64,000 nt of DNA from Halomarinibacterium sp041392205 (lineage in GTDB: Bacteria > Bacteroidota > Bacteroidia > Flavobacteriales > Flavobacteriaceae). The notes beneath the pieces were generated by a model. It made no database searches. It was given only the letters and a program-made list of their open reading frames with translations, and was not told the origin of the DNA. The DNA lies in assembly GCA_041392205.1 (NCBI GenBank), contig JAWKMO010000003.1:186001-250000 (forward strand). The letters run 5' to 3'. Position numbers and translations under genes: made by a program. Below are positions 8,077 through 17,373 of the stretch, piece by piece (position 1 is the stretch's first letter; each line of letters opens with the position of its first letter).

Positions 8077-9465
8077 ATGCAAAAAACACTAACACTTTTT
8101 CAGGAAATAGCAACGATGTTGCTAACGGATGAAAAAAACAACCCTGTGGCCCCTTTTATTGCTTCGGAGGATTTGTTCGAAACTTTAGATATTTCATTAC
8201 AAGAAACCCCTCTTTTAGAAGAAGAATTTGTCATTGCATTGAAAAATTTAATTGCTAAAACGCCAAAAACAGCAACAAATGCTTTTTTTAACCAGTTGTT
8301 TGGCGGTCGAAACGAAAAAGCAGTTTTAGGAGATCTTCTTTCGGTATTACTCAATAACAGCATGTATACTTATAAGGCAGCGGGAGTACAAATAGGCGTT
8401 GAAAAAGCCATCCTTGAAAAGGTAAATTCTCTCATAGGCTGGGGAGCCACTAGCGGAGGTACGATTGCTACCGGGGGTTCTATGACCAATTTTATGGCGA
8501 TGCTTATGGCTCGTGATTTTAAAAATACAGCCATACGGAAAGAAGGGATGACTCATAAAATGACCGTTTACACCTCTACTGAATCGCATTATAGCATCCC
8601 TAAAAATGCCTCATTTTCTGGCATTGGAAGAGACCAAGTACGTTATATTCCAGTAGATGAACGTGGATGCATGGTAACTTCATTATTAGAAACACAAATT
8701 AAAAAAGATAGAGACGAAGGCTACCTTCCTACTATGGTAAATGCTACTGCAGGAACAACGGTCTTAGGTGCTTTTGATGATATTACATCCTTATCTGCCA
8801 TTTGTAAAAAGTATGCTATATGGCTTCACATTGATGGTGCCTATTGCGGTTCGGTGCTTTTTAGTAAAAAATATAAAAATCTCATTAATGGGGTAGAATT
8901 AGCAGATTCATTTAGCTTTAATGCTCATAAAATGATTGGAACTCCCCTAACCTGCTCATTGCTTCAGGTTAAAGATAAAAAATACTTATACCAATCCTTT
9001 GCCAACGAAGCAGAGTATTTGTACCAAACCGATGAAGATGATTTTAACCCCGGAAAAACTTCCTTACAGTGTGGCCGTAGAAATGACGCACTAAAATTTT
9101 GGACGCTTTGGAAAAGTGTGGGAACTCAAGGCTTGGAAACAATTGTTGACAAACAGTTTGAATTAGCTGAGATAGCCAGAAATTATGTGCTGAATCATTC
9201 GGAATATACACTTTACAGTTATGAAGACTCTATTTCGGTGTGTTTTAATTACAAAGGAATTCCTGCACGGGACATTTGCACCCTTCTTTATGAAAAATCG
9301 AAATTACTCGTTGGCTATGGAACCTTCAACGGAGAAGAATTTATACGCTTGGTAACCATCAACGCTCAAAATGAAAAAGAAGATATTCTGAGTTTTTTTA
9401 ATATCATTGAAACCTTTGTAGCCCAAAATGAAACACTATTTCTGAAAGGAATTAAAACAACGTAA
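8077..9465 (+). CDS. PLP-dependent group II decarboxylase, candidate cysteine sulfinate decarboxylase
   Basis: A 462-residue member of the glutamate/aromatic amino-acid decarboxylase family (fold type I). Key elements are GATSGGTIATGGSMTNFMA (about 127-145), the PLP-pyridine Asp in WLHIDGAYCG (about 250-258), and the Schiff-base Lys in SFNAHKMIGTPL (about 283-295). The family decarboxylates glutamate, aspartate, diaminobutyrate or cysteine sulfinate. The divergent cysteine dioxygenase makes cysteine sulfinate (giving hypotaurine) the best guess, by context only. Its 3' end overlaps the convergent parC by 14 bases. Confidence 0.85.
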   Translation: MQKTLTLFQEIATMLLTDEKNNPVAPFIASEDLFETLDISLQETPLLEEEFVIALKNLIAKTPKTATNAFFNQLFGGRNEKAVLGDLLSVLLNNSMYTYKAAGVQIGVEKAILEKVNSLIGWGATSGGTIATGGSMTNFMAMLMARDFKNTAIRKEGMTHKMTVYTSTESHYSIPKNASFSGIGRDQVRYIPVDERGCMVTSLLETQIKKDRDEGYLPTMVNATAGTTVLGAFDDITSLSAICKKYAIWLHIDGAYCGSVLFSKKYKNLINGVELADSFSFNAHKMIGTPLTCSLLQVKDKKYLYQSFANEAEYLYQTDEDDFNPGKTSLQCGRRNDALKFWTLWKSVGTQGLETIVDKQFELAEIARNYVLNHSEYTLYSYEDSISVCFNYKGIPARDICTLLYEKSKLLVGYGTFNGEEFIRLVTINAQNEKEDILSFFNIIETFVAQNETLFLKGIKTT

Positions 9466-12148
9466 TTTGGCCTTCTTCATCTATTTGAGGCTGATCTTCT
9501 TCCATAGAAGATGTTATGGATTGGTCGTTATTTGACTCTAAACTAGCAGTATTTTCAGTTACTTCTTCTTCATCAATTACTTCCATTTCCTCAGTAGTCA
9601 TAGGCTCTGGCGGCGCATAGGGCAAGGATTCTAACGGATTAATTTCCAACACCTTTTCTTTGGTAAGCTGGTTCCCCATAGCGGTAATTCCTTTCACAGC
9701 AATAAACTCCTCTAGGTTCACCTCAAGATTGTCTTTACGGTCTTTGCCTCGGTCTTTTACAAAAACCACTTCGGCCATGGGGCGGTGATCAGTAAAGATT
9801 TTTTCCAAATAAGATTTGGGATGGTCCGTAATAACCAATTCCTCTTTATCGGGAGCATCAATCAAAAAGCGTTTTACGTAAAACAATTCCTTTTCTCCTT
9901 CCCAATAAATGACTGAAATAGGCTTTTTGGGCTCCCATTTTTCTAGAACAATCATATCATCATCAAAGTGCATGGTAAGCTCAGGAATGGCTGTTTTTAC
10001 AATGCCATTCTGCTTTACGATAAGAATTCTATCTTCATTGGTAAATTCGCCTAAAAGTTCTCCTCTTCCGTCCACATTGAGTCGTTGTACGGTATCATCA
10101 AACCAAATTTTACGGGGCTTTAACGTAGAAAGTCCTTTTTCTTTCAATTCGATGCGTTTCACTGCATATTTGGTGACGATATTTCCTTTGGAGTCCCTCC
10201 CCTTAACTAAAATATCGGCAAAATCAAGATCCCATTTCAGTTTTTTGATACTGCCGGATTGTCTCAATAATACCGTAACCACTTCGGCTTCACCATTTGG
10301 ATTCGCTGTAAAGTACCCTACTTTTGAACCCGAAGTTCCTGCTGTTAAATCGTATTCTTTATCGCGAGTGATGCCTGTTACTGCAAAGCGCTTTACATAG
10401 GTAGCTCCGCGCTGTCCATCCTTGTAAATCATATTGTAAATCGTGCGTTTGTCTTTCTTTTTAAAGACCGCCACATGGATAATTCCTTTTCCTACAAAAG
10501 TTTTGTCACTTACTTTGGTGACCATCATTTTACCATCTTCGGTAAAGACAATGATGTCGTCAATATCACTACAATCGGTTACGTATTCATCTCTCTTTAA
10601 GCCCATTCCCACAAACCCCTCTTCTCTATTAACATAGAGTTTGGTATTGCGTATCACCACTTTGGTTGCTTCTATATCATCAAAAATCCGAATTTCCGTT
10701 TTGCGTTCCCTCCCCTCACCATACTCTTTTTTCAATCTTTTGAAATAATCTATGGCGTAAGTAATCAAGTTTTCAAGATGGTGTTTTATTTGCGCAATAG
10801 TATCTTCTAAAGCATCAATCTTTTGTTGTGCTTTGTCTATGTCAAATTTTGAAATGCGTTTAATTCTAATTTCAGTCAATCGCACGATATCTTCTTCGGT
10901 TACCGCTCTTTTTAAATGCTGAATATGAGGTTGCAACCCTTTATCAATAGCCGCAATAACACCTTCCCAGGTTTCCTCTTCTTCAATATCGCGATAGATA
11001 CGGTTTTCAATAAAAATGCGCTCCAACGAAGCAAAATGCCATTGCTCTTCCAGTTCGTCCAATTGAAATTCCAGCTCCCGTTTAAGCAACTGAACCGTTC
11101 TGTTAGTCGAACGGCGAAGCATCTCAGAAACCCCAATAAACAAGGGCTTGTTGTCTTCTATGACACAGCCCAAAGGCGAAATAGAAGTTTCACAACTCGT
11201 AAAAGCATATAGGGCATCTATGGTCTTATCGGGTGAAATTCCGGGAGGTAATTGAATAAGAATTTCAACTTCAGCAGCCGTGTTATCTTCAATTTTTTTA
11301 ACCTTAATTTTTCCTTTTTCATTAGCTTTAAGGATGGAATCGATAAGGTTGGTTGTATTGGTTCCAAAGGGAATTTCGGTAATGACTAAAGTGCTTTTAT
11401 CTAGCTGGTTGATGAGCGCCCTACTTCTAATTTTTCCTCCTCTAAGTCCGTCGTTGTAGTGGGTTACATCGACAATTCCACCCGTTGGAAAATCGGGAAA
11501 TAATGTAAATTTTTTGCCTTCCAAATGCTTTATGGAAGCTTCTATCAATTCTACAAAATTATGCGGAAGGATTTTAGTAGAAAGTCCTACAGCGATTCCC
11601 TCGGCTCCTTGAGCCAATAATAGAGGAAACATAACGGGTAGGTTGATGGGCTCTTTTTTTCTACCATCATACGAAGCTTGCCAATCGGTGATTTTTGGGT
11701 TAAACACCACATCCAGCGCAAACTTTGAGAGTCTGGCTTCAATATAGCGCGGTGCCGCTGCGCTATCTCCGGTATAAATATTTCCCCAGTTTCCCTGAGT
11801 ATCAATTAATAAATCTTTTTGCCCAATCTGCACCATAGCATCGCCAATACTGGCATCGCCGTGGGGATGGTATTGCATAGTGTGCCCTACAATATTGGCC
11901 ACTTTATTATAGCGTCCATCGTCCAGTTCTTTAAGAGAGTGCATGATGCGACGCTGTACCGGCTTAAAACCGTCTTCTATGGCAGGAACTGCACGTTCTA
12001 GAATGACATAACTGGCATAATCCAAAAACCATTCGCGATACATGCCAGTAACCTTAGTGATGGTATCACCACTGGTATCCTCGTGTTCTCCCAAATAGTC
12101 TGGTAATGAAGAAAGCGCTTCCTCGTTTTGTTCTAGTTCGTCACTCAT
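9452..12148 (-). CDS. parC: DNA topoisomerase IV subunit A (gyrase A family)
   Basis: An 898-residue type IIA topoisomerase breakage-reunion subunit, which decatenates daughter chromosomes together with the adjacent B subunit. The GyrA/ParC box HPHGDASIGDAMV lies at about 94-106, and the catalytic Tyr is Y135 in AAPRYIEARL. A coiled-coil segment spans about 370-470. A C-terminal beta-pinwheel region follows, then a long acidic tail (from about 830) ending GQITLF. The GyrA-box glutamines typical of gyrase are not evident, which together with the parE neighbour supports topo IV. Three bases separate it from parE upstream, indicating an operon. Confidence 0.92.
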   Translation of the reverse strand: MSDELEQNEEALSSLPDYLGEHEDTSGDTITKVTGMYREWFLDYASYVILERAVPAIEDGFKPVQRRIMHSLKELDDGRYNKVANIVGHTMQYHPHGDASIGDAMVQIGQKDLLIDTQGNWGNIYTGDSAAAPRYIEARLSKFALDVVFNPKITDWQASYDGRKKEPINLPVMFPLLLAQGAEGIAVGLSTKILPHNFVELIEASIKHLEGKKFTLFPDFPTGGIVDVTHYNDGLRGGKIRSRALINQLDKSTLVITEIPFGTNTTNLIDSILKANEKGKIKVKKIEDNTAAEVEILIQLPPGISPDKTIDALYAFTSCETSISPLGCVIEDNKPLFIGVSEMLRRSTNRTVQLLKRELEFQLDELEEQWHFASLERIFIENRIYRDIEEEETWEGVIAAIDKGLQPHIQHLKRAVTEEDIVRLTEIRIKRISKFDIDKAQQKIDALEDTIAQIKHHLENLITYAIDYFKRLKKEYGEGRERKTEIRIFDDIEATKVVIRNTKLYVNREEGFVGMGLKRDEYVTDCSDIDDIIVFTEDGKMMVTKVSDKTFVGKGIIHVAVFKKKDKRTIYNMIYKDGQRGATYVKRFAVTGITRDKEYDLTAGTSGSKVGYFTANPNGEAEVVTVLLRQSGSIKKLKWDLDFADILVKGRDSKGNIVTKYAVKRIELKEKGLSTLKPRKIWFDDTVQRLNVDGRGELLGEFTNEDRILIVKQNGIVKTAIPELTMHFDDDMIVLEKWEPKKPISVIYWEGEKELFYVKRFLIDAPDKEELVITDHPKSYLEKIFTDHRPMAEVVFVKDRGKDRKDNLEVNLEEFIAVKGITAMGNQLTKEKVLEINPLESLPYAPPEPMTTEEMEVIDEEEVTENTASLESNNDQSITSSMEEDQPQIDEEGQITLF

Positions 12149-12151
12149 AAA

Positions 12152-14002
12152 TTACTCCTCTACTTTATCCAGTTCTACCTTTAAATTTTCAATAATGAAT
12201 TCCTGCCGATCCGGGGTGTTTTTACCCATATAAAAACTGAGTAATTCTTCAATACTCATGGCTTTGTCTAGCATCACAGGCTCTAAACGAATATTGTCTC
12301 CAATAAAGTGTTTAAATTCGTCTGGTGAAATTTCACCCAATCCCTTAAATCGGGTGATTTCAGGCTTTGGTTTTAATTTTTCAATGGCATTGATACGTTC
12401 TTCTTCGGAATAACAATAAATGGTTTCCTTTTTATTTCGAACACGAAACAAAGGTGTTTGCAAAATGTATAAATGGCCTTCTTTAATCAATTCAGGAAAA
12501 AACTGAAGAAAAAAGGTAATCAACAATAATCGAATGTGCATTCCGTCCACATCGGCATCGGTTGCAATAACAATATTGTTGTACCGAAGGTCTTCCATAG
12601 ACTCTTCAATATTCAACGCTGCTTGCAATAAATTGAATTCCTCATTTTCATAGACTATTTTCTTACTTAATCCATAACTATTAAGCGGTTTCCCTTTTAA
12701 GCTAAAAACAGCCTGTGTATTCACATCCCTGCTTTTGGTAATGCTTCCACTGGCAGAATCACCTTCAGTAATAAACAATGTTGATTCTAAATTGCGCTCG
12801 TTTTTTAAATCGCCCAAATGCACTCGACAATCACGTAACTTTTTATTGTGCAAATTGGCTTTTTTGGCACGGTCTTTTGCCAGTTTTCGTATTCCCGAAA
12901 GTTCTTTACGCTCCCGTTCCGCCTGCATTATTTTTCGCTGTAACTGCTCGGCAGTTTCTGGATTTTTGTGAAGATAATTATCGAGCTGTGTTTTTAAAAA
13001 ATCATGGATAAAAGTACGAACCGTAGGCAAATCGCCTCCCATATCGGTAGAACCTAGTTTTGTTTTCGTCTGACTTTCAAAAACGGGTTCCATAACTTTC
13101 ACACTTACCGCAGAAACGATAGATTTACGTACATCACTGGCTTCATAGTTTTTTCCAAAGAATTCCCGAATGGTTTTTACGACGCCCTCCCTAAATGCAT
13201 TTAAATGAGTTCCCCCTTGAGTGGTATTTTGTCCATTTACGAAACTATGATACTCTTCGCTGTATTGGGTTTTACTGTGGGTGATAGCCACCTCGATATC
13301 GTCGCCACGAAGATGGATAATAGGATACACCATGTCTTCTTGCAACATGTTATCTTCTAATAAATCTTTTAAGCCGTTTTCAGAAAAATATTTTTCGCCA
13401 TTAAAATCTATGGTTAAACCAGGGTTGAGGTACACATAGTTTTTAAGCATTTTGGCAACATACTCTGTACGAAATTTGTAATTTTTAAAGATTTCTTCAT
13501 CGGGAACAAAAAGTACTTTAGTCCCTTTTCGTTTGGTAGAATCCTCTATTTTGGCATCAAGGGTAAGTTCCCCTTTCGAAAATTCGGCCGCTTTTATTTG
13601 GTTGTCACGAACCGATTCTACTTTAAAAAAGGAAGAAAGCGCATTCACAGCTTTTGTTCCTACCCCATTTAACCCAACCGATTTTTTAAACGCACGGCTA
13701 TCGTATTTCCCTCCTGTATTCATTTTGGAAACCACATCCACAACTTTCCCCAAAGGAATTCCACGGCCAAAATCACGAACTTTTACTTCCTTGTCTTTAA
13801 TACGGATTTCAATGGTCTTGCCTGCTCCCATGACAAATTCATCGATACAGTTATCAATGACTTCCTTTAACAGGATATAAATCCCATCATCGGGAGAAGA
13901 TCCATCGCCTAGTTTTCCAATATACATCCCGGGACGCATACGTATATGCTCTTTCCAGTCGAGAGAGCGTATGTTATCCTCGGTATATTGTGTTTCAGCC
14001 AT
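12152..14002 (-). CDS. parE: DNA topoisomerase IV subunit B
   Basis: A 616-residue GyrB/ParE-type ATPase subunit. The GHKL ATPase domain includes LLKEVIDNCIDEF (about 44-56) and VRDFGRGIPLG. The TOPRIM domain carries FITEGDSASGS (about 413) and ATDADVDGMHIRLLL (about 480). The C-terminal PTRFKGLGE-like motif appears as EITRFKGLGEISPDEF. The length fits ParE rather than the longer GyrB. It is the first gene of a parE-parC operon. The 125-base gap to the upstream divergent lipoprotein gene holds the promoters. Confidence 0.94.
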   Translation of the reverse strand: MAETQYTEDNIRSLDWKEHIRMRPGMYIGKLGDGSSPDDGIYILLKEVIDNCIDEFVMGAGKTIEIRIKDKEVKVRDFGRGIPLGKVVDVVSKMNTGGKYDSRAFKKSVGLNGVGTKAVNALSSFFKVESVRDNQIKAAEFSKGELTLDAKIEDSTKRKGTKVLFVPDEEIFKNYKFRTEYVAKMLKNYVYLNPGLTIDFNGEKYFSENGLKDLLEDNMLQEDMVYPIIHLRGDDIEVAITHSKTQYSEEYHSFVNGQNTTQGGTHLNAFREGVVKTIREFFGKNYEASDVRKSIVSAVSVKVMEPVFESQTKTKLGSTDMGGDLPTVRTFIHDFLKTQLDNYLHKNPETAEQLQRKIMQAERERKELSGIRKLAKDRAKKANLHNKKLRDCRVHLGDLKNERNLESTLFITEGDSASGSITKSRDVNTQAVFSLKGKPLNSYGLSKKIVYENEEFNLLQAALNIEESMEDLRYNNIVIATDADVDGMHIRLLLITFFLQFFPELIKEGHLYILQTPLFRVRNKKETIYCYSEEERINAIEKLKPKPEITRFKGLGEISPDEFKHFIGDNIRLEPVMLDKAMSIEELLSFYMGKNTPDRQEFIIENLKVELDKVEE

Positions 14003-14122
14003 AGGAGTAAATTCTGTGCTCGCTAATATAAAATTTCGCTATAAAAACTGAAACCTAAAACGGCTAAAGTAATTAACAAAATAGGGTTGAAATTGTTAAG
14101 AAATATGGGGGTTCCGTTTTTT

Positions 14123-14130
14123 TATCTTTG
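14123..14130 (+). promoter_or_regulatory. -7 promoter element before the lipoprotein at 14176
   Basis: TATCTTTG is a perfect TAnnTTTG match, 45 bases before the chosen ATG. It overlaps the upstream in-frame TTG at 14128, which argues against that start. Confidence 0.5.
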
Positions 14131-14175
14131 AAGAATTTGTTACCTTCCATACTTCAAAAAACTAACCCTTTTACA

Positions 14176-14754
14176 ATGAGAAAAATAATCATTCCTTTCC
14201 TTTTAATAGTACTTACACTATCCCTTTCGGCCTGTCTTGGAAACAGCGAAAAGAAAAACGCCGCAACAGGTGAATATAGAACCGAAACTGCTTTAGGATT
14301 ATATGAAATGCAAGTGCCCGAATTCATGAAAGCAACAACCGGTTTAAATACCGATGCTTCCATGCAATTTCAAAACATTTACAAAGAAACCTATCTTGCT
14401 GTTATTGAAGAATCTAAAGACGATTTTATCAATACTTTTAAAGACTTAAATGAATATGATGAGAGCAAGTCCCCCGCAGAAAACTACCAAACAATACAAG
14501 TGGATTTTTTTACTGAAGAAATGCAGATAACTCGAAAAGAAAGACCTGTAAAAATGAAAATTAATGGGATGGATGCTGAGCAAGTAGAGTTTGTTGGAAG
14601 AGTTGCTGGGATCGACTTTGATATTTACTACTTAATGACTTTTATTGAAGGAAAGGAGACCTTATATATGATTATGGAATGGACCCTAAGCAGTAATGAA
14701 AATACTTATAAAGATACTTTTAAATATATGGCAAATTCATTTAAGGAACTATAA
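14176..14754 (+). CDS. Predicted lipoprotein of unknown function
   Basis: A 192-residue protein with a clear lipoprotein signal (MRKIIIPFLLIVLTLSLSAC, lipobox Cys about residue 20). A mature domain of alternating strands follows, including LGLYEMQVPEFMKAT and KMKINGMDAEQVEFVG. The fold resembles the PsbP/LpqN-like group of small alpha-beta proteins, but I cannot assign it firmly. The reading frame extends upstream to a TTG at 14128. The ATG at 14176 is preferred because the signal peptide starts there and a promoter element overlaps the TTG. Confidence 0.82.
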   Translation: MRKIIIPFLLIVLTLSLSACLGNSEKKNAATGEYRTETALGLYEMQVPEFMKATTGLNTDASMQFQNIYKETYLAVIEESKDDFINTFKDLNEYDESKSPAENYQTIQVDFFTEEMQITRKERPVKMKINGMDAEQVEFVGRVAGIDFDIYYLMTFIEGKETLYMIMEWTLSSNENTYKDTFKYMANSFKEL

Positions 14755-14773
14755 ATAGTCACCATTTGTAATG

Positions 14774-14797
14774 AAAAAGCGGTAACTGCCGCTTTTT
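14774..14797. terminator. Bidirectional rho-independent terminator
   Basis: The stem AAAAAGCGG / CCGCTTTTT with loop TAACTG serves both the lipoprotein gene (plus) and ychF (minus). Confidence 0.9.
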
Positions 14798-14798
14798 T

Positions 14799-15893
14799 TT
14801 ATACATTAAATCTAAAATGCATTATGTCGCCATCGTGAACGATATACTCCTTTCCTTCTACCGATAACTTTCCTGCTACTTTAACTTTAGTTTCACTGCC
14901 ATAGGTTACGTAGTCGTTATATTTTATGACCTCTGCACGAATAAACCCTTTTTCAAAATCGGTGTGGATGACACCCGCCGCTTGTGGAGCGGTTGCGCCA
15001 ATAGGAATGGTCCAAGCTCGAACTTCTTTTACTCCTGCAGTAAAATAAGTTTGTAGGTTTAAAAGTTTGTAAGCCCCTCGTATTAATTTTGCAGAACCTG
15101 CTTCTTCCAGTCCTAAATCTTCGAGAAACAGTTGTCTTTCTTCATAGGTTTCAAGCTCTGTAATATCTGCTTCCGTACCAACAGCAAGCACCAATACTTC
15201 GGCATTTTCATGGGCTACCGCTGCTTTTACTTTTTCTACATAAGCATTCCCATTTACGGCTGCTCCTTCATCGACGTTACAAATATACATTACAGGTTTG
15301 TCGGTAATTAATTGTGCCGATTGTATAAACTCTTCTCGCTCTTCTTGGGATAGTTCAATAGCACGTACCGAAATACCTGCCTCTAATCCCTTTTTAACTT
15401 TTTCAAGAGCTTGCTGTTCCTTTTGAGCTTCTTTGTTTCCAGTTCTTGCTGCGCGGGAAACTTTTTCTAGTTTTTTATCAATTGTTTCAAGGTCTTTCAA
15501 TTGCAATTCGATATCAATTGTTTCTTTGTCTCTTATGGGATCAATACTCCCGTCAACATGAACAATATTATCGTTATCAAAACAACGAAGCACGTGCAAA
15601 ATGGCGTCAGTTTCACGAATATTTCCCAAAAATTGATTTCCCAAACCTTCTCCTTTACTAGCCCCTTTAACCAATCCTGCGATATCAACAATTTCAACTG
15701 TTGCAGGAACAATTCGCTCTGGCTTCACTAATTCTTCAAGTTTTAATAATCTAGTATCAGGTACATTTACGACCCCAATATTAGGTTCAATGGTACAAAA
15801 GGGAAAGTTTGCACTTTGTGCTTTTGCATTTGACAAACAATTAAAAAGGGTTGATTTTCCAACGTTGGGTAAACCTACTATTCCTGCTTTCAT
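14799..15893 (-). CDS. ychF: Redox-regulated ATPase YchF (Obg family)
   Basis: A 364-residue universally conserved P-loop NTPase. It has G1 GLPNVGKSTLF (about 7-17), G3 DIAGLVKGAS (about 70-79), the altered G4 motif NVDEGA (about 210) that gives ATP preference, a coiled-coil insertion (about 130-170) and a C-terminal TGS-like domain ending in DGDIMHFRFNV. It associates with ribosomes and stress responses in other bacteria. The start is the conserved MKAGIVGLPNVGK. It is monocistronic and ends at the bidirectional terminator. Confidence 0.97.
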   Translation of the reverse strand: MKAGIVGLPNVGKSTLFNCLSNAKAQSANFPFCTIEPNIGVVNVPDTRLLKLEELVKPERIVPATVEIVDIAGLVKGASKGEGLGNQFLGNIRETDAILHVLRCFDNDNIVHVDGSIDPIRDKETIDIELQLKDLETIDKKLEKVSRAARTGNKEAQKEQQALEKVKKGLEAGISVRAIELSQEEREEFIQSAQLITDKPVMYICNVDEGAAVNGNAYVEKVKAAVAHENAEVLVLAVGTEADITELETYEERQLFLEDLGLEEAGSAKLIRGAYKLLNLQTYFTAGVKEVRAWTIPIGATAPQAAGVIHTDFEKGFIRAEVIKYNDYVTYGSETKVKVAGKLSVEGKEYIVHDGDIMHFRFNV

Positions 15894-16028
15894 CTAGAGT
15901 AACTGATTAAATTTTTAAGAAGCGGCAAAGATACATTTTTAGAAAAAGATTAAACATTTTTAGCAATACTTTTAATCATTTCTTACTAGAATAGATTAAA
16001 TTTATACAATAAATAACTAAGAGATTTT

Positions 16029-16508
16029 ATGAAAACTAATGCATCTATTCTAGGGTTTGTCTTTTTTGTATCCTTTGTTTCGTTACATGCTCAAGAAAAT
16101 AGGACTATAAAAGAAGAAACCACTGTAAAAAAAGTGATTACCAAAGAAGGTAGTCAAGTTGTTGTGAAAGAAGTAAAAGAAGTTGAAAAAGAAACGGGAG
16201 CTGTTATTGTAGCAGATGATGAAAAGGAAAATCAGGAGTTTAGCGAAGATACCACCAAAGATACGGAAAATAAGGTCATTAAAAACGAAGCTACTATAGA
16301 CGAACAAAATGAAGCTCTAATAGCGGCAGAAAAAAAACGACAAGAAGAGGCTCTTAAAGCCTCTATTGAAGCTGAAAAAGCCAAGGCTGAAGCGGAAAAG
16401 AAAATTTTGGAAGAACAAAAACAAGCCCGTTTAAAAGCCCTAGAGGAAAATAGAAAAAAATTGGAAAAACGTAGTAAAGGAATAGCCCCCTTAAAGAAAA
16501 ATAATTAA
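16029..16508 (+). CDS. Secreted coiled-coil protein, unknown
   Basis: A 159-residue protein with a Sec signal peptide (ILGFVFFVSFVSLHAQ, cleavage after about residue 21). It is followed by charged, low-complexity sequence rich in K and E. The second half (about 95-150) is a long predicted coiled coil with Ala/Glu/Lys heptads such as AEKAKAEAEKKILEEQK. It is probably periplasmic. I do not recognise a family with a known function. The stop codon overlaps the next gene's ATG by one base (TAATG), so the two are translationally coupled. Confidence 0.75.
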   Translation: MKTNASILGFVFFVSFVSLHAQENRTIKEETTVKKVITKEGSQVVVKEVKEVEKETGAVIVADDEKENQEFSEDTTKDTENKVIKNEATIDEQNEALIAAEKKRQEEALKASIEAEKAKAEAEKKILEEQKQARLKALEENRKKLEKRSKGIAPLKKNN

Positions 16509-16957
16509 TGAAACCCTTTTCCATCCTTTTTATAGTATTAAATTTTTCATGTTTGATAACAGCGCAAGAATTTAAAACTAATTTTGACCATCACGCTTTG
16601 GCCGTAAATAATATTACTCTTAGTGTCGATTTTTATAAAAATGTCCTCCACCTTTCTCAAATTGACACTCCTGTAGATAATCCTCACATAAAATGGTTTT
16701 CTTTAGGAGATAAGCTTCAGCTACATTTAATAGAAACTGAAGAACTCGATATAAAAACGCATAAATCCAATCACTTTTCTGTTCGCGTAGAAAATATTAC
16801 CAACTTTATTACACACTTAAATACAAAAAAAATTCCCTATTGGGATTGGGTAGGTAATAAAGGCAAGGTTGCTTTACGTCCCGATGGTGTACAACAAGTC
16901 TATATTCAGGATCCAGATGGTTATTGGATAGAGATAAACGACGCCAAATACAAATAA
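16508..16957 (+). CDS. Secreted VOC/glyoxalase-like protein
   Basis: A 149-residue protein with a signal peptide (MKPFSILFIVLNFSCLITAQ) and a single vicinal-oxygen-chelate domain. Its first metal-ligand-like His lies in FDHHALAVNNITLSVDFYK (about 27-45), a second His in KLQLHLIE, and the C-terminal Glu in DPDGYWIEI (about 138-146). VOC proteins include glyoxalases, dioxygenases and binding proteins; an exported one in flavobacteria has no assigned substrate. It is coupled to the coiled-coil gene and convergent with ferredoxin (no gap at 16957/16958). Confidence 0.85.
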   Translation: MKPFSILFIVLNFSCLITAQEFKTNFDHHALAVNNITLSVDFYKNVLHLSQIDTPVDNPHIKWFSLGDKLQLHLIETEELDIKTHKSNHFSVRVENITNFITHLNTKKIPYWDWVGNKGKVALRPDGVQQVYIQDPDGYWIEINDAKYK

Positions 16958-17308
16958 TTATTCGCCGTGCATAAACCGTTGCTTCCCTAGAAGGGTTTCC
17001 TCAGATTCCACATGAGCATCATCCGGAATACAACAATCTACCGGGCAAACAGCAGCACATTGAGGTTCGTCATGAAACCCTTTACATTCGGTGCACTTAT
17101 CGGGTACAATGTAATAAATTTCATCACTTATAGGTTCTTGAGTTTCGTCGGCATTTACGGCATTTCCATTAGGTAATACTACAGACCCTTTTAAGTTAGT
17201 CCCATCTGCGTAACGCCAGTCGTCTGCTCCTTCATAAATTGCGGTATTTGGACATTCGGGTTCGCAAGCACCACAGTTAATACACTCGTCGGTAATAATA
17301 ATAGCCAT
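16958..17308 (-). CDS. 4Fe-4S dicluster ferredoxin
   Basis: A 116-residue ferredoxin. The first cluster ligands are in CINCGACEPECP (about 9-20). The second set is CTECKGFHDEPQCAAVCP (about 71-88), with the spacing of the 2[4Fe-4S] Alvin-type ferredoxins that carry an insertion between ligands. The reading frame extends ten codons upstream of the ATG at 17308. That ATG is preferred because MAIIITDECINCGAC is the family N-terminus. It is divergent from the acyl-CoA reductase gene with 65 bases between, so a functional electron-supply link is possible but unproven. Confidence 0.93.
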   Translation of the reverse strand: MAIIITDECINCGACEPECPNTAIYEGADDWRYADGTNLKGSVVLPNGNAVNADETQEPISDEIYYIVPDKCTECKGFHDEPQCAAVCPVDCCIPDDAHVESEETLLGKQRFMHGE

Positions 17309-17325
17309 AGTAGGATTTCTTTTTC

Positions 17326-17333
17326 TAACTTTG
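17326..17333 (+). promoter_or_regulatory. -7 promoter element before the acyl-CoA reductase
   Basis: TAACTTTG matches TAnnTTTG, 40 bases before the ATG at 17374. Confidence 0.45.
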
Positions 17334-17373
17334 CGCAAATTTAATGCCTATTTAGGGCAACTCCAAACAAAGC

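Noticed and set aside
9909..10400. 163-codon plus-strand frame inside parC
   Set aside because: It is fully antisense to a well-conserved region of parC; composition is Ser/Pro/Phe-rich as typical of shadow frames.
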